Positions 35,047-44,409 are shown, counted from the first letter of the stretch. The stretch is DNA of 64,000 nucleotides from Derxia gummosa DSM 723 (GCF_000482785.1 NZ_AXWS01000014.1:434001-498000); one strand, 5' to 3'. Made by a program: numbers and translations. The notes: generated by a model from the letters alone, not told the origin.

Positions 35047-37346
35047 GCGCGCGCGGAGCCGAGCTGCTGGAGCGCGCGCTCCAGCTCGACGAGGACACGG
35101 GCTTCGCCAAGCGCAGCCATTTCTTCGACATCGTGCGCCGGCGCAGCGAGGAGCATGCGGCGGTCGGCGCGAGCTTCTGCCTCGTGGTGGTGGAGCCGGC
35201 CGATCTCGGCCCGGCGCTGTCGCTGCTGGGCGAGTTCAACGAGGCGGCGCTGCTGGAGGTGGTGGCCGACCGGCTGCGCCATTTCGAGCAGACCGGACTC
35301 GACATCGGCCGCATCGCCCAGGCGCGCTTCGCGCTGCTCGCGCCCTATCTGGCCGACGTGCCGCATGCGCGCGAGATCGCGGCCCAGATCGTCGATGCGC
35401 TGCGGCCCGACATCGCCGTGGGCGCGATGCGGCTCACGCTCGATCCGCGCGCCGGCGTGGCGATCTTCCCTGACGACGCGGCCGATGCCGCAGCGCTGTT
35501 CGGCGCCAGCCTCGCGGCGCTCAAGCACGCGGGCGAGCATCACGAGAGCCTGTCGATGTACGACCGCGCCATCGGCGAGGCGCAGGCGCGCGAGGCGCGC
35601 ACCGGCATGGCCTTCCGGAGCGACGCGCAGCGGCTCAGCTCGGTGCAGCGCGACACCGAGGACATCGTGCTGTTCACCGACGAGATCGAGCCGCCGGCCG
35701 CCACGCCCCAGCCGACCAGCTTCCGCCTGCTGGCCGAGCCGCGCATCGACGCCGCCACCGGTCGCGTGGTGTGCATCGACAGCCAGCTCGACTGGACCGA
35801 CCCCGAAGGCCGCCTGCTCGGCGGCGCCGCCACCTGGGCGCTGGCGCGCCAGCACGGCCTCACCACGCTGCTCGGCGGCTGGTGGCTGCGCGAGGGCACG
35901 CGCGCCTATGCCGAGGGCATGGATGGTCTGCGCGGCCTGCCGCGCCTGGGCCTGCGCATCGCCACGCGGCTGCTGCTGCGCGCCGATTTCGGCAGCCTGC
36001 TGCAGGAGCAGATCGAGCGCGCCGGCCTGAGGCTCGACCAGATCGAGCTCGGCCTGCTCGCCCATCCGAGCCTCGCCGACAACGAGCCGCTCGTGGCCCA
36101 GGTGCGCGCGCTGCGCCGCGCCGGCGTGCGCATCGCGCTCGACCATTTCGGCGAGGACGAGGCCGGGCTCGGCTTCCTGCGCCGCTTTCCGGTCGACGTG
36201 CTCAAGCTCGACGCCGCCCTCATCGCGCGCATCGAGAGCGACCCGACCGACAACGCGCTGCTGCGCTCCATCCTGAGCATCGCGCGCTGGCTCGACCTGG
36301 AGGTGGTCGCGCTCGGCGTCGAGCGCGACTCGCAGCGCGTGCTGCTGCAACGCCTCGGCTGCCGCGTGATGCAGGGTCCGCTGATCGGCGCGCCGACCGC
36401 GCTGGCCGCTGCCGGCAGCCTGCTGCGCCCGCCGCGCGAGGGCGCCGACGGCAAGCCCGCCGAGCCCGCGATGGCGCGCACCCTGCTGCTGCTCGACGAC
36501 GAGCCCAACATCCTGTCGGCGCTGCGCCGGCTGCTGCGCCGCGACGGCTACACCATCCTCGCCACGACCGATCCGGCCGAGGCCTTCCACCTGCTCGCGA
36601 CGCGGCCGGTGGACGTGGTGATCTCCGACCAGCGCATGCCCGAGATGAGCGGCACCGAGTTCCTCAAGCGCGTGAAGGACCTGCACCCCGGCACGATGCG
36701 GCTGGTGCTGTCGGGCTATACCGACGTGCAGTCGATCACCGACGCGATCAACGAGGGCGCGATCTACAAGTTCCTCACCAAGCCCTGGAATGACGAGCAC
36801 CTGCGCGCCCAGATCGGCGAGGCCTTCCGGCGGCTGGAGATCGAGCGCGACAACGAGCGCCTGCGCGACGCGCTGGAGTTCGCCAACCGCAAGCTCGAAG
36901 GCCTCAACACCGCGCTCGAGACCCGCATCGAGGAGAAGACCGACGAGATCCTGCGCGACCTGGAGCTGCTCAACATCTCGCAGGAGATGTTCGATCTGCT
37001 GCCGGTGGGCGTGCTCGGCGTGGACGACAGCGGAATGATCGTGGTGGCCAATCCGGCCGCGAGCCAGACGCTCGGGCCGGCGGCCATTCCCGGCGCGCTG
37101 GTGGAGGAGGTGCTGCCCGCCGCCACCCGCCTGTCCTACGAGCGCTGGAAGCGCGTGGTGGATGGCACGGCCCATGCGCCGCCGCCGCGCCTGCCCGCGA
37201 ACTGGACGCCGCCCGAGGCCGTGGAGGCAAGCTTCTTCCGGCTCGGCGGCTTCTCGCGCGCCCAGGGCGACATGATCGTGCTGGGCGACATCGGCCAGCT
37301 GCCCGAGCCGGGCGGCCGCCTCGCCATCCCGGGAGCGCACGCATGA
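35043..37346 (+). CDS. degenerate GGDEF/EAL protein with receiver and PAS domains
   Basis: A 767-residue protein. Residues 1-190 resemble a GGDEF fold without a GGDEF motif. Residues about 215-470 align with EAL domains, but the signature EAL is replaced (CIDSQLDW), the DDFG motif is LDHFGEDEAG and the AEGVE motif is VALGVE, so c-di-GMP hydrolysis is very unlikely. A receiver domain follows (LLLDDEPNILSALRRLL; phospho-Asp D529 in VVISDQRMPEMSG; Lys in FLTKPWNDEHL), then a coiled coil and a PAS domain (MFDLLPVGVLGVDDSG). The inactive EAL may bind c-di-GMP or proteins. Its start overlaps the kinase stop and its stop overlaps the HDOD start, both as ATGA, so translation is coupled throughout. 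Confidence 0.88.
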   Translation: MSARGAELLERALQLDEDTGFAKRSHFFDIVRRRSEEHAAVGASFCLVVVEPADLGPALSLLGEFNEAALLEVVADRLRHFEQTGLDIGRIAQARFALLAPYLADVPHAREIAAQIVDALRPDIAVGAMRLTLDPRAGVAIFPDDAADAAALFGASLAALKHAGEHHESLSMYDRAIGEAQAREARTGMAFRSDAQRLSSVQRDTEDIVLFTDEIEPPAATPQPTSFRLLAEPRIDAATGRVVCIDSQLDWTDPEGRLLGGAATWALARQHGLTTLLGGWWLREGTRAYAEGMDGLRGLPRLGLRIATRLLLRADFGSLLQEQIERAGLRLDQIELGLLAHPSLADNEPLVAQVRALRRAGVRIALDHFGEDEAGLGFLRRFPVDVLKLDAALIARIESDPTDNALLRSILSIARWLDLEVVALGVERDSQRVLLQRLGCRVMQGPLIGAPTALAAAGSLLRPPREGADGKPAEPAMARTLLLLDDEPNILSALRRLLRRDGYTILATTDPAEAFHLLATRPVDVVISDQRMPEMSGTEFLKRVKDLHPGTMRLVLSGYTDVQSITDAINEGAIYKFLTKPWNDEHLRAQIGEAFRRLEIERDNERLRDALEFANRKLEGLNTALETRIEEKTDEILRDLELLNISQEMFDLLPVGVLGVDDSGMIVVANPAASQTLGPAAIPGALVEEVLPAATRLSYERWKRVVDGTAHAPPPRLPANWTPPEAVEASFFRLGGFSRAQGDMIVLGDIGQLPEPGGRLAIPGAHA

Positions 37347-38281
37347 CGCCGCCCGCCTGCATCCACTCCGATCCCGACTGCGGCAAGGCGCGGTCCGCCG
37401 AGTGCGGTCCGGTCCCGGCCGGTGAACGCGGCGCCGATCCGGTCGGAGCGGCGCTCGCGCTGCTCAACCGGCTCCCGGCGCTGTCGCCGGGCTTCGTCAC
37501 GCGCATGCGCGAACTGGCCGACGACAACATCAACGTCGTCTCGATGGCGGCCGGCATCGAGGCCGATCCGGTGCTGATGCTGCGGCTGCTGCGCGTGGCC
37601 AACTCGCCCTTCTTCGGCATGAGCCGGCGCGTGGACAGCGTGCAGGACGCGATCACCGTGCTCGGCCTCATGAACGCGCGCGCGCTGCTGATCGCCGGCC
37701 GCGCGATGGAAAGCCTGCAACCCGACCCGTCGGCCGGCTTCGATGTCGAGCGCTTCTGGGAGCACAGCCTCGCCTGCGCCGCCGCCAGCGAATGCCTGGC
37801 GCTGCGGCGCGGCCTGCCGGTGGCGCGCGCCTTTCTCGGCGGCATCGTCCACGACATCGGCGAGCTGGCGATCGCGCTGCTCTGGCCCGATCGCTACCGC
37901 GTCGTGAGCGAGGCGCGGCGCGAGGGCGCGATCGACAAGCTCAGCATCGAGCACCACTACTACGGCTTCGACCATGCGGAGCTGGGCGCGCGGCTGGTCG
38001 AGCACTGGCGCTTCCCGCCCGACGTGTGCCGCGCCGTGGCCGGCCACCACGGCACGCGCCAGTGGGACGACGCCAATGCGCCGGGCATGCTGCAACTGGT
38101 GGACGTGCTGCGCTTCGGCAACGCCTATGCGAACTGGATGTGGCGCCAGGGCGGCATCGACGGCATCGCCGGACACGATCTGCCCGACGACCTCGCGCGG
38201 CTCGCCGACGAGGACGTGTCCAGCCTCGCGCCGCGCATCGAGCGCCGGTTGCGGGCGCTGCTCGCGATGATGGGGAAGTGA
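37343..38281 (+). CDS. HDOD domain protein
   Basis: A 312-residue protein with an HDOD domain (metal-dependent-hydrolase-like, usually inactive, common in signalling). Landmarks are LPALSPGFVTRMRELADDNI, then ADPVLMLRLLRVANSPFFG, DAITVLGLMNARALLI, FLGGIVHDIGELAIALL and HAELGARLVEHWRFPPDV, with the late AVAGHH. The HD pair is present in IVHDIG. HDOD proteins often act as adaptors downstream of kinases or c-di-GMP proteins. It starts in a four-base overlap with the previous gene, and the next gene begins 1 bp after its stop, so it is part of the same operon. Confidence 0.92.
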   Translation: MTPPACIHSDPDCGKARSAECGPVPAGERGADPVGAALALLNRLPALSPGFVTRMRELADDNINVVSMAAGIEADPVLMLRLLRVANSPFFGMSRRVDSVQDAITVLGLMNARALLIAGRAMESLQPDPSAGFDVERFWEHSLACAAASECLALRRGLPVARAFLGGIVHDIGELAIALLWPDRYRVVSEARREGAIDKLSIEHHYYGFDHAELGARLVEHWRFPPDVCRAVAGHHGTRQWDDANAPGMLQLVDVLRFGNAYANWMWRQGGIDGIAGHDLPDDLARLADEDVSSLAPRIERRLRALLAMMGK

Positions 38282-38282
38282 G

Positions 38283-39839
38283 ATGGACGGCATGTTCGAG
38301 ATTGATGTCGGCGTGCCCTCGCGCCGCCCTTCGGTGCTGGCGGTGGATGACGAGCCGGGCATCCTGTCGGCGCTCAAGCGCATGTTCCGCAAGGAGGAGA
38401 TCGACCTGTTCACCGCCGGCTCCGGACCGGAGGCGCTCGCCTTCCTGGCCGAGAACGAGGTGGACTGCGTCATCAGCGACATGCGCATGCCCGAGATGGA
38501 CGGCGCCCAGCTGCTGGAGCAGGTGCGCAACCTCGCGCCGCAGACGGTGCGCATCCTGCTCACCGGCCATGCCGACACCGCGAGCACCATCGCCGCGATC
38601 AACCAGGGCCAGGTCAGCCGCTACGTGCACAAGCCCTGGAACGACAACGAGCTGGTGCTGGTGGTGCGCGAGGGCCTCCAGACCAAGTGGCTGGCCCAGG
38701 AGCGCGACCGCCTGCAGGAGCTGACGCGCACGCAGAAGGAGGAACTCGCGCGCCTCAACGCCGAGCTGGAAGACCGCGTGCGCGCGCGCACCGCCGAGCT
38801 GGCCCAGACCAACTCCTTTCTCGAACTCGCGCACAAGGATCTGCGCACCACCTTCGTCAACGCGGTCAAGTCGTTCTCGACGCTGATCGAGCTGCGCTCG
38901 CCGGCCATCGCGGGCCACGGCAAGCGCGTGGCCGACCTGGCACGCGCGATCGCGGCGCGGCTCGGCCTGAGTCCGAGCGACCAGCAGGACATCCTGTTCG
39001 CGGCGCTGCTGCACGACATCGGCAAGATCGGCCTCGCCGACGCCGACCTCGACCGCAGCTGGGCCCAGCTCGACCTGCCGGCGCGCAAGCGCTTGCAGAG
39101 CCATCCGCACAAGGGCGCGGCGGCGCTCATGGGGCTGGCCGAACTCAAGCACGCGGCAAGCTTCATCAAGGCCCATCACGAACGCTGGGACGGCACCGGC
39201 TATCCGCTCGGGCTGGAGGGCGAGGAGATTCCGGTGGGCGCGCGGATCATCGCGATCTGCGAGGACTTCGACGAGCTTCAGCTCGGCCTGCTGACCGGCG
39301 CGCGCGCGACGGCCGAGCAGGCGCGCGGCGTGGTGGCGCGCGGCGCCGGCAAGCGCTACGACCCCAGGTTGATCGAGCTGTTCGAGGCGGTGCTGGACGA
39401 TCCGTCCTGGGCCTCGGACCGGGGCCGTTTCGTGACCACCGACCAGCTGCGCCCCGGCATGCAGCTCGCGCGCGACCTGCACGCGGCCAACGGCGTGCTG
39501 CTGCTGGCGGCGGGCTTCAAGCTCGACGACACGATGATCCGGCAGCTGCGCGACTTCGAGGCGACCGAGAGGAAGACGATGCAGGTGGCGGTGCTCGATG
39601 CCCAGGCCCAGGCGGCGCTGGCGGGGCTGGCGCAGGCGCCGGAAGCCGCGCCCGGCGTGGCAGCGCACGCCGAGCATGCCGCGCCGCCGCCCAGGCCCGG
39701 CGCGGCGCCGGAGCAGCCCGCGCCGGCCGAGCCGGCGGTCGGCACCCTGCCGCCCGAGCAGCAGGCCGAGCTGATACGCAAGGCGCTGGAGCGCGACGTG
39801 CGCGAGGCCAGGCCGATCGTGCCGGGCCGCGACGACTGA
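38283..39839 (+). CDS. response regulator with HD-GYP domain
   Basis: A 518-residue protein. The receiver has VLAVDDEPGILSALKRMFR, phospho-Asp D66 in CVISDMRMPEMDG and Lys in YVHKPWNDNE, closely resembling the receiver of the EAL-like neighbour. A coiled coil (residues 140-185) leads to an HD-GYP domain: LLHDIGKIG with H244-D245, then HHERWDGTGYP with the GYP at 306-308. This is the RpfG-type arrangement, which degrades c-di-GMP to GMP. The C-terminal 130 residues include a small beta domain (TTDQLRPGMQLARDLHA) and a Pro/Ala-rich tail. As the operon's only clearly intact catalytic c-di-GMP domain, it is probably the output of the pathway. Confidence 0.92.
   Translation: MDGMFEIDVGVPSRRPSVLAVDDEPGILSALKRMFRKEEIDLFTAGSGPEALAFLAENEVDCVISDMRMPEMDGAQLLEQVRNLAPQTVRILLTGHADTASTIAAINQGQVSRYVHKPWNDNELVLVVREGLQTKWLAQERDRLQELTRTQKEELARLNAELEDRVRARTAELAQTNSFLELAHKDLRTTFVNAVKSFSTLIELRSPAIAGHGKRVADLARAIAARLGLSPSDQQDILFAALLHDIGKIGLADADLDRSWAQLDLPARKRLQSHPHKGAAALMGLAELKHAASFIKAHHERWDGTGYPLGLEGEEIPVGARIIAICEDFDELQLGLLTGARATAEQARGVVARGAGKRYDPRLIELFEAVLDDPSWASDRGRFVTTDQLRPGMQLARDLHAANGVLLLAAGFKLDDTMIRQLRDFEATERKTMQVAVLDAQAQAALAGLAQAPEAAPGVAAHAEHAAPPPRPGAAPEQPAPAEPAVGTLPPEQQAELIRKALERDVREARPIVPGRDD
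39084..39097 (+). repeat. variant of the 14-bp motif: CGCAAGCGCTTGCA
   Basis: It contains the perfect 12-bp palindrome GCAAGCGCTTGC and differs from the reversed consensus TGCAAGCGTTTGCA at two positions. It lies inside the HD-GYP gene. It is a weaker member of the motif set. Confidence 0.4.
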
Positions 39840-39900
39840 ATCCGCGCCGCGCGGCCGCCGCAGTCGTGGTGGCCGGGACTGTCGGCGCGCCTTGCCGGCC

Positions 39901-42384
39901 TCAGCGGCCGCGCCGGCGCCGGCGCTGCGCGAAGCGCGCCGGATCGACGGCATCGAGCAGATCGGTCTCGACCGGCGCCGGATCGCCGCAGGCCAGCGCC
40001 GCGACGATCTCGCCGGCGAGGCCGGCCCAGGTGATGCCGCGCGAGGCAAGGCCGGTGCTGGCGTAGAGGCCGGGCAGGCGTGGCCAGTCGGCCAGTGCGT
40101 GATCGGGCGCGTCGGCGGGCAGCGGCAGGCCGACCGCGCCCACGAGCGGCATGCGGTCGGACGGCACGGCGCGCACGCCGCTGCGCCCGGGCAGGGCGGC
40201 GCCGACATTGATCTCGGCGATGTCGAGCAGGCGGGCATGGCGGGCGAGGTTCTCGTCCTCGGCGGCGCGCGTGAGTTCGCCGTCGCGCGCCACCGCCGCC
40301 ACCCGCGCGGGATCGAGTTCGTAGCTGGCGCCGACCAGCACGCCCGCGCCGAAGGCGGGCAGCACATAGCCGTCGCCCGTCACCGGAATCGATGGCGCGG
40401 CGGCGCGCCAGGCCGGCAGCAGGTTGAGCTGGCCGGCGATCGGGCGGATCGGCCAGTCGAGCGCGGCGGGGGCGCGAAGGGTGAGCGGGGTGAGGGCGGC
40501 CTGTGCGTCGGCGCTCGTACCGGTATGGGCGTTGCCGTTGCCGTTGCCGGCTGTGCCGGCGAAGGTCGCCGCGTCCTTGGTCGGCGTGTCCGGCGGCTCG
40601 GCGCCGAGGACGGGCGTCGCACCGCCGGCGAGTACCGCGATCTCGGCGCGGGCGATCTCGCGGCCATCGGCGTCGAGCGCGATCCAGCCGGCGCCGGAGG
40701 CATGGTCGTCGTCGGCCCGGGCCGCGTCGGTGGCGGCGTCATGCGCGGCGCGGCCGGCGCGCGCCAGCACCGCGACACGCCGGCCGAAGCGGGGCGTGAT
40801 GCGTTCGCCGGTCGGGTCGGCCAGCGCCATGAGTCCGACCGCGTAGCGCGCGGGCGAGAGCCAGCCGCCTTCGGGGAACAGGTAGCCGCCGGCCATCGCG
40901 CCGGCGCCGGCGGGCAGCGGCAGGCCGCCGCGCACCGGGCCGCGCGCCAGCTCGGCGGCGGCGTCGCGGTCGAGCCAGCGCACATGGCCGGGCGGGAAGC
41001 CGAGCGCGTCGAGCGCGCCGCGCATCGCCGCTTCCTCGGCATCGTCGGCGGCGAGATGAAGCAGGCCGGCGCGTTCGCCGCCCACGTCGATGCCCGAGGC
41101 TGCAAGCGTTTGCAGATGGCGCAGCGCATCGAGGTAGCCGGCGCGCGTGAAACGGGCCTGGCGCGAATCGTCGCGCGCCACGAGCGGTTGCAGCGCGCCG
41201 GCCGGATTGCCGGAGGTGAGGTTGGCGGGCGCATCGCCGGCATCGACGAGGGTGACGGCCACGCCGCGCGCCGCGAGCCGCGCGGCGACGGCGCAGCCCG
41301 CGAGGCCGGCGCCGATGACGAGCGCGGTCGCGGGCGGTCGACGGACCGGGTCGTGGCGCGGAGCGGGCGCGGCGTCGGCGGTTGCTGGAGCGGCGGGGCG
41401 GTCGAGCTGCGCCGTCGATGTCGACGCCCCGGTCGTGGCGGCGCGGCGGGCCGTCCGGCCGGGACGGGGCGCGAGGCTCGCCACCGTCATCTCGCGCTTG
41501 CCGCCGAAGCCGGGCGCGCGCCGGGCGTCGAAGCCGGCGGCGGCGAGGGCATCGCGCACCGCGCGCGCGACGCTCCAGGTCGCGGCGCTTGCATCGGGCG
41601 CGGCGAGCCGGCCGAGCGCGCGGAACAACTCGACGCTCCACATGCGCGGATTGCGGTCGGGCGCGAAGCCGTCGAGATAAAAGGCATCGGCGGCGACCGC
41701 GAGCCGGGGCGCGAGCGCGACCGCGTCGCCGAAGGCGAGCAGCAGCTGCACCGCGCCACCGGCGAATTCGAGCCGGTGCAGGCCGGGCAGGGCGAGCGGC
41801 CACTGGTTGGCAAGGGCGTCGGCGTCGGCGATGCGAGCGGCTCCGGCCGCGCGCGGCATGGTCGTGTCGGCTTCGGCGGTGGCGGTGGCGTCCTCGCGTC
41901 CGACGCGATGCACGCGCCTCAGCTCATCGGCCGTGACCGGATGCGCCTCGAAGGACACGAACCACAGCCGCGCGCAGCGGGCCGGATCGGCGCGCCACGC
42001 CGCGAGCGTGGCGAGGAAGTTGCCGCCCAGACCGAAGCCGGTCTCGACGATGGTGAAGCGCTCGCGGCCCTGCCAGCGCGCGGGCAGGCCGTTGCCGGCC
42101 AGAAAGACATGGCGCGCCTGTCCGGCCGCGCCGGCAGCGCTTGCATAGACATCGTCGTAGTCGCGCGAGCGCGGCGTGCCGTCAGGCGCGAAGTCGAGGC
42201 GCGCGGCTTGCAGCGCGGGCGCGGCGCGCGGTGACGAGGCGTCGGCCGACGGTCCCGCGGGCGGTACCCGGTCGGGCGCCGCCGGCGCGGCCACGACGTC
42301 CGGCGCAAGCGGCGCGGCGGGGCTGGCGGAAGGGTCTTTCCGCCCGTCGGCGGTGACGCTGGTGCTGTGGCGAAACTCGTTCAT
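39901..42384 (-). CDS. mnmC: bifunctional tRNA mnm5s2U34 methyltransferase/FAD oxidoreductase
   Basis: An 827-residue MnmC, which completes 5-methylaminomethyl-2-thiouridine at the tRNA wobble position: the FAD domain removes the carboxymethyl group and the SAM domain methylates the resulting amine. The N-terminal methyltransferase shows RSRDYDDVYAS, the SAM loop IVETGFGLGGNFLATLAAW and FYLDGFAPDRNPRMWS. The FAD domain begins ALVIGAGLAGCAVAARLAAR and has NPAGALQPLVARDDS and TGLASRGITWAGLAGE. It is about 150 residues longer than the E. coli enzyme because of Ala/Pro-rich linkers at the N-terminus, between domains, and inside the FAD domain (GNGNGNAHTGTSADAQ). It diverges from the LOG-family gene with 56 bp between starts. 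Confidence 0.93.
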   Translation of the reverse strand: MNEFRHSTSVTADGRKDPSASPAAPLAPDVVAAPAAPDRVPPAGPSADASSPRAAPALQAARLDFAPDGTPRSRDYDDVYASAAGAAGQARHVFLAGNGLPARWQGRERFTIVETGFGLGGNFLATLAAWRADPARCARLWFVSFEAHPVTADELRRVHRVGREDATATAEADTTMPRAAGAARIADADALANQWPLALPGLHRLEFAGGAVQLLLAFGDAVALAPRLAVAADAFYLDGFAPDRNPRMWSVELFRALGRLAAPDASAATWSVARAVRDALAAAGFDARRAPGFGGKREMTVASLAPRPGRTARRAATTGASTSTAQLDRPAAPATADAAPAPRHDPVRRPPATALVIGAGLAGCAVAARLAARGVAVTLVDAGDAPANLTSGNPAGALQPLVARDDSRQARFTRAGYLDALRHLQTLAASGIDVGGERAGLLHLAADDAEEAAMRGALDALGFPPGHVRWLDRDAAAELARGPVRGGLPLPAGAGAMAGGYLFPEGGWLSPARYAVGLMALADPTGERITPRFGRRVAVLARAGRAAHDAATDAARADDDHASGAGWIALDADGREIARAEIAVLAGGATPVLGAEPPDTPTKDAATFAGTAGNGNGNAHTGTSADAQAALTPLTLRAPAALDWPIRPIAGQLNLLPAWRAAAPSIPVTGDGYVLPAFGAGVLVGASYELDPARVAAVARDGELTRAAEDENLARHARLLDIAEINVGAALPGRSGVRAVPSDRMPLVGAVGLPLPADAPDHALADWPRLPGLYASTGLASRGITWAGLAGEIVAALACGDPAPVETDLLDAVDPARFAQRRRRRGR
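41101..41114 (-). repeat. 14-bp near-palindrome, copy 4 (reverse orientation)
   Basis: TGCAAGCGTTTGCA on the plus strand, the exact reverse complement of the other copies. It is inside mnmC, which runs on the minus strand, so in the coding direction it again reads as Leu-Gln-Thr-Leu-Ala. Confidence 0.7.
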
Positions 42385-42440
42385 CGGGCCAGCATAGCCG
42401 CTGCTAAGCTGGCCTTTCCGCAGTCACTCCCTCTACGAAC

Positions 42441-43346
42441 ATGGACAGCCACAAGGCGCTCAAGGCACGCAACTTCCCGTCGGCCCATGAAGAGGCCCGC
42501 ACCGCCGAGGAACTGGTCGAGCACTACCAGAACGGCGCCTACCGCATGGCTTTCGCCGACACCGAGTTCCTCCTGCGCGAGGAGCTGCGGCCGATCCGCA
42601 TGCAGCTCGAACTGCTCAAGCCCGAGCTGGTGCAGCGCGACCTGAAGGTCGAATCGACGATCGTCATCTTCGGCAGCGCGCGCATCCAGCCGCGCGACAA
42701 GGCGCTGGAGCTGCTCGAAGCCGCGCGCGAAGGCGGCGACGCGGCCGCCATCCACCGCGCCGAGAAGCGCGTGGAAATGTCGCGCTACTACGAAGAGGCG
42801 CGCCGCTTCGGCAAGCTGGTGACGGAAGGCTCGCGCGACCTGGGCGAGCCCGTCATCGTCGTGACCGGCGGCGGCCCCGGGATCATGGAGGCCGGCAATC
42901 GCGGCGCGCATGACGCGGGCGGGCCGAGCATGGGCCTGAACATCGCGCTGCCCTTCGAGCAGGCGCCCAACCCCTACATCACGCCGGAGCTGTGCTTCCA
43001 GTTCCACTACTTCGCGATCCGCAAGATGCACTTCCTGATGCGGTCGGTCGCGCTGGTGTGCTTTCCGGGCGGCTTCGGCACCTTCGACGAGCTGTTCGAG
43101 GTGCTCACGCTCACGCAGACGGGCAAGAGCCGGCGCCGGCCGATCCTGCTGTTCGGCCGCGATTTCTGGGGCAAGGTGGTGAACTTCGAGGCGCTGGTCG
43201 AGGCGGGGATGATCGGGCCGGAGGATCTCGACCTGTTCCATTTTGTCGAGACGGCCGAGGAGGCGTGGGAAGTCATCAAGCACGCCTACACGCTCGACGA
43301 TCCGACCCGCGTCGCGCGGCAGGCAAAGACGCCGTCGGCCGGCTGA
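42441..43346 (+). CDS. LOG-family (TIGR00730) Rossmann-fold protein, putative cytokinin riboside phosphorylase-like
   Basis: A 301-residue protein of the LOG/lysine decarboxylase-like family. The nucleotide-binding core shows IVIFGSARIQPRDKALE, VVTGGGPGIMEAGNRGAHDA and the diagnostic PGGFGTFDELFEVLTLTQTG (PGGxGTxxE). LOG enzymes hydrolyse nucleoside 5'-monophosphates to free base and ribose phosphate; the longer type seen here is common in proteobacteria and largely uncharacterised, despite frequent old annotation as lysine decarboxylase. The N-terminal ~70 residues are helical. It is divergent from mnmC. Confidence 0.9.
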   Translation: MDSHKALKARNFPSAHEEARTAEELVEHYQNGAYRMAFADTEFLLREELRPIRMQLELLKPELVQRDLKVESTIVIFGSARIQPRDKALELLEAAREGGDAAAIHRAEKRVEMSRYYEEARRFGKLVTEGSRDLGEPVIVVTGGGPGIMEAGNRGAHDAGGPSMGLNIALPFEQAPNPYITPELCFQFHYFAIRKMHFLMRSVALVCFPGGFGTFDELFEVLTLTQTGKSRRRPILLFGRDFWGKVVNFEALVEAGMIGPEDLDLFHFVETAEEAWEVIKHAYTLDDPTRVARQAKTPSAG

Positions 43347-43450
43347 ACGGCTGACGCGGGCGCGGCCGGCTGTGTGCCGCGCGTGCCGGCGCGCGGTGGC
43401 CAGTGCGCTGCCGGCCACGCGCTGGCGTGACAGCGCTTGCATCGCGCATG

Positions 43451-43475
43451 AAAAAGCCCGGCACGAGGCCGGGCT
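43451..43475 (-). terminator. rho-independent terminator
   Basis: On the minus strand: stem AGCCCGGC, 5-nt loop CTCGT, GCCGGGCT, then TTTTTC. It lies 146 bp beyond the stop of the glycine-zipper protein gene and is the nearest terminator for it. Read on the plus strand it could also slow transcripts from the LOG-family gene. Confidence 0.75.
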
Positions 43476-43620
43476 GGCGGGATGGCGCGAGGCCATCCGG
43501 ATGCGGTCATTGCGTGGCGGGGCAGTGGTCGCGGGGCATCCCCCGCCGATCACCTCTGCCACCCCCGCCGGCCGTCCGTATCGCGCGATGTCTCACCGCG
43601 ACGCGGGCGACCCCGACCGC

Positions 43621-44112
43621 TCAGTAGCGCACGCCGCTGCCGACGGCGGCGCCCAGCACGGTGCCGATCGCGATCGCGGCCGTGCGGCCGTTGCCCGCGC
43701 CGATCGTGTTGCCGATGGCGGCACCGGCGACTGCGCCGCCGATGGTGCCGAGATTGGGGCCGCCGCCGTAGTAGCCGGCCGGCTCGCGATAGACGGGTGC
43801 CTCGCGGTACACCGGTACGTCGCGGTAGACGACGCGCTCGCGGTAGACCGGGACTTCGCGGTACACGACGCGCGGCGGCGGCGCGCGGTGGATGACGACC
43901 ACGTCGTCGTCGCAGTCGTCGCGCCAGCGGCGGTCATGGTGATGGCGTTCGTAACCGCGACGGTCGTCATCGACGACGACCACGCGCTCGCCGCGATAGA
44001 CGCGCACGTCGTCGTAGTCATGGGCCTGGGCCAGCGGTGCAAAGGCCAGGCCCGCCAACGTGGCTAGGCCGCCGATCAGCATCGGCACGCGCTGGTGGGT
44101 GGTGAGGCTCAT
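43621..44112 (-). CDS. exported glycine-zipper protein with YRE/VYR repeats
   Basis: A 163-residue protein. The signal peptide (MLIGGLATLAGLAFAPLAQA) is cut near residue 30. The middle is highly charged, with HDYDDVRVYRGERVVVVDDD and HHHDRRWRDDCDDDVVV, followed by a repeat of about 8 residues: YREVPVYRERVVYRDVPVYR and then EAPVYREPAGYY. The C-terminus is a glycine zipper (GTIGGAVAGAAIGNTIGAGN, IGTVLGAAVGSG), which packs into or against membranes as in OmpA-linked 17 kDa (Rickettsia) antigens. The His/Asp clusters suggest metal binding. GGAG precedes the ATG at 44112. The frame extends to 44394 but that part has no signal-peptide logic. Confidence 0.82.
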   Translation of the reverse strand: MSLTTHQRVPMLIGGLATLAGLAFAPLAQAHDYDDVRVYRGERVVVVDDDRRGYERHHHDRRWRDDCDDDVVVIHRAPPPRVVYREVPVYRERVVYRDVPVYREAPVYREPAGYYGGGPNLGTIGGAVAGAAIGNTIGAGNGRTAAIAIGTVLGAAVGSGVRY

Positions 44113-44409
44113 GTGTGTCTCCGTGATGCGGCACCTGCCGCGGCGCCTTTTTAAGTCGGAGCGGCGCTGGCAGGGTTTACCGGAGCGGCGACTGTGTAAC
44201 CGGCTGCTTCTGCCTTTGTTCTGATTGGGTAGGGCGTTGCGCGGGGGAGGGGTGGGCGGGGCCGACGGAAGCGCCCTCGCGCTGTGCACGAGGGTTCCCG
44301 CAAGCACGGGCCGCGCCGGCCGGTCGTGCCGCGCTCCGGGAACCCGCCGCAGGCGGGCGCCACCGTTCGCCGCGCCCCGCCCCACCCTGGGCACGTCGCC
44401 GCCGTCGCG

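Noticed and set aside
34929-37340. Minus-strand open frame of 803 codons opposite the EAL-like gene
   Set aside because: It is antisense to a well-supported gene in a coupled operon and its translation has no domain signature.
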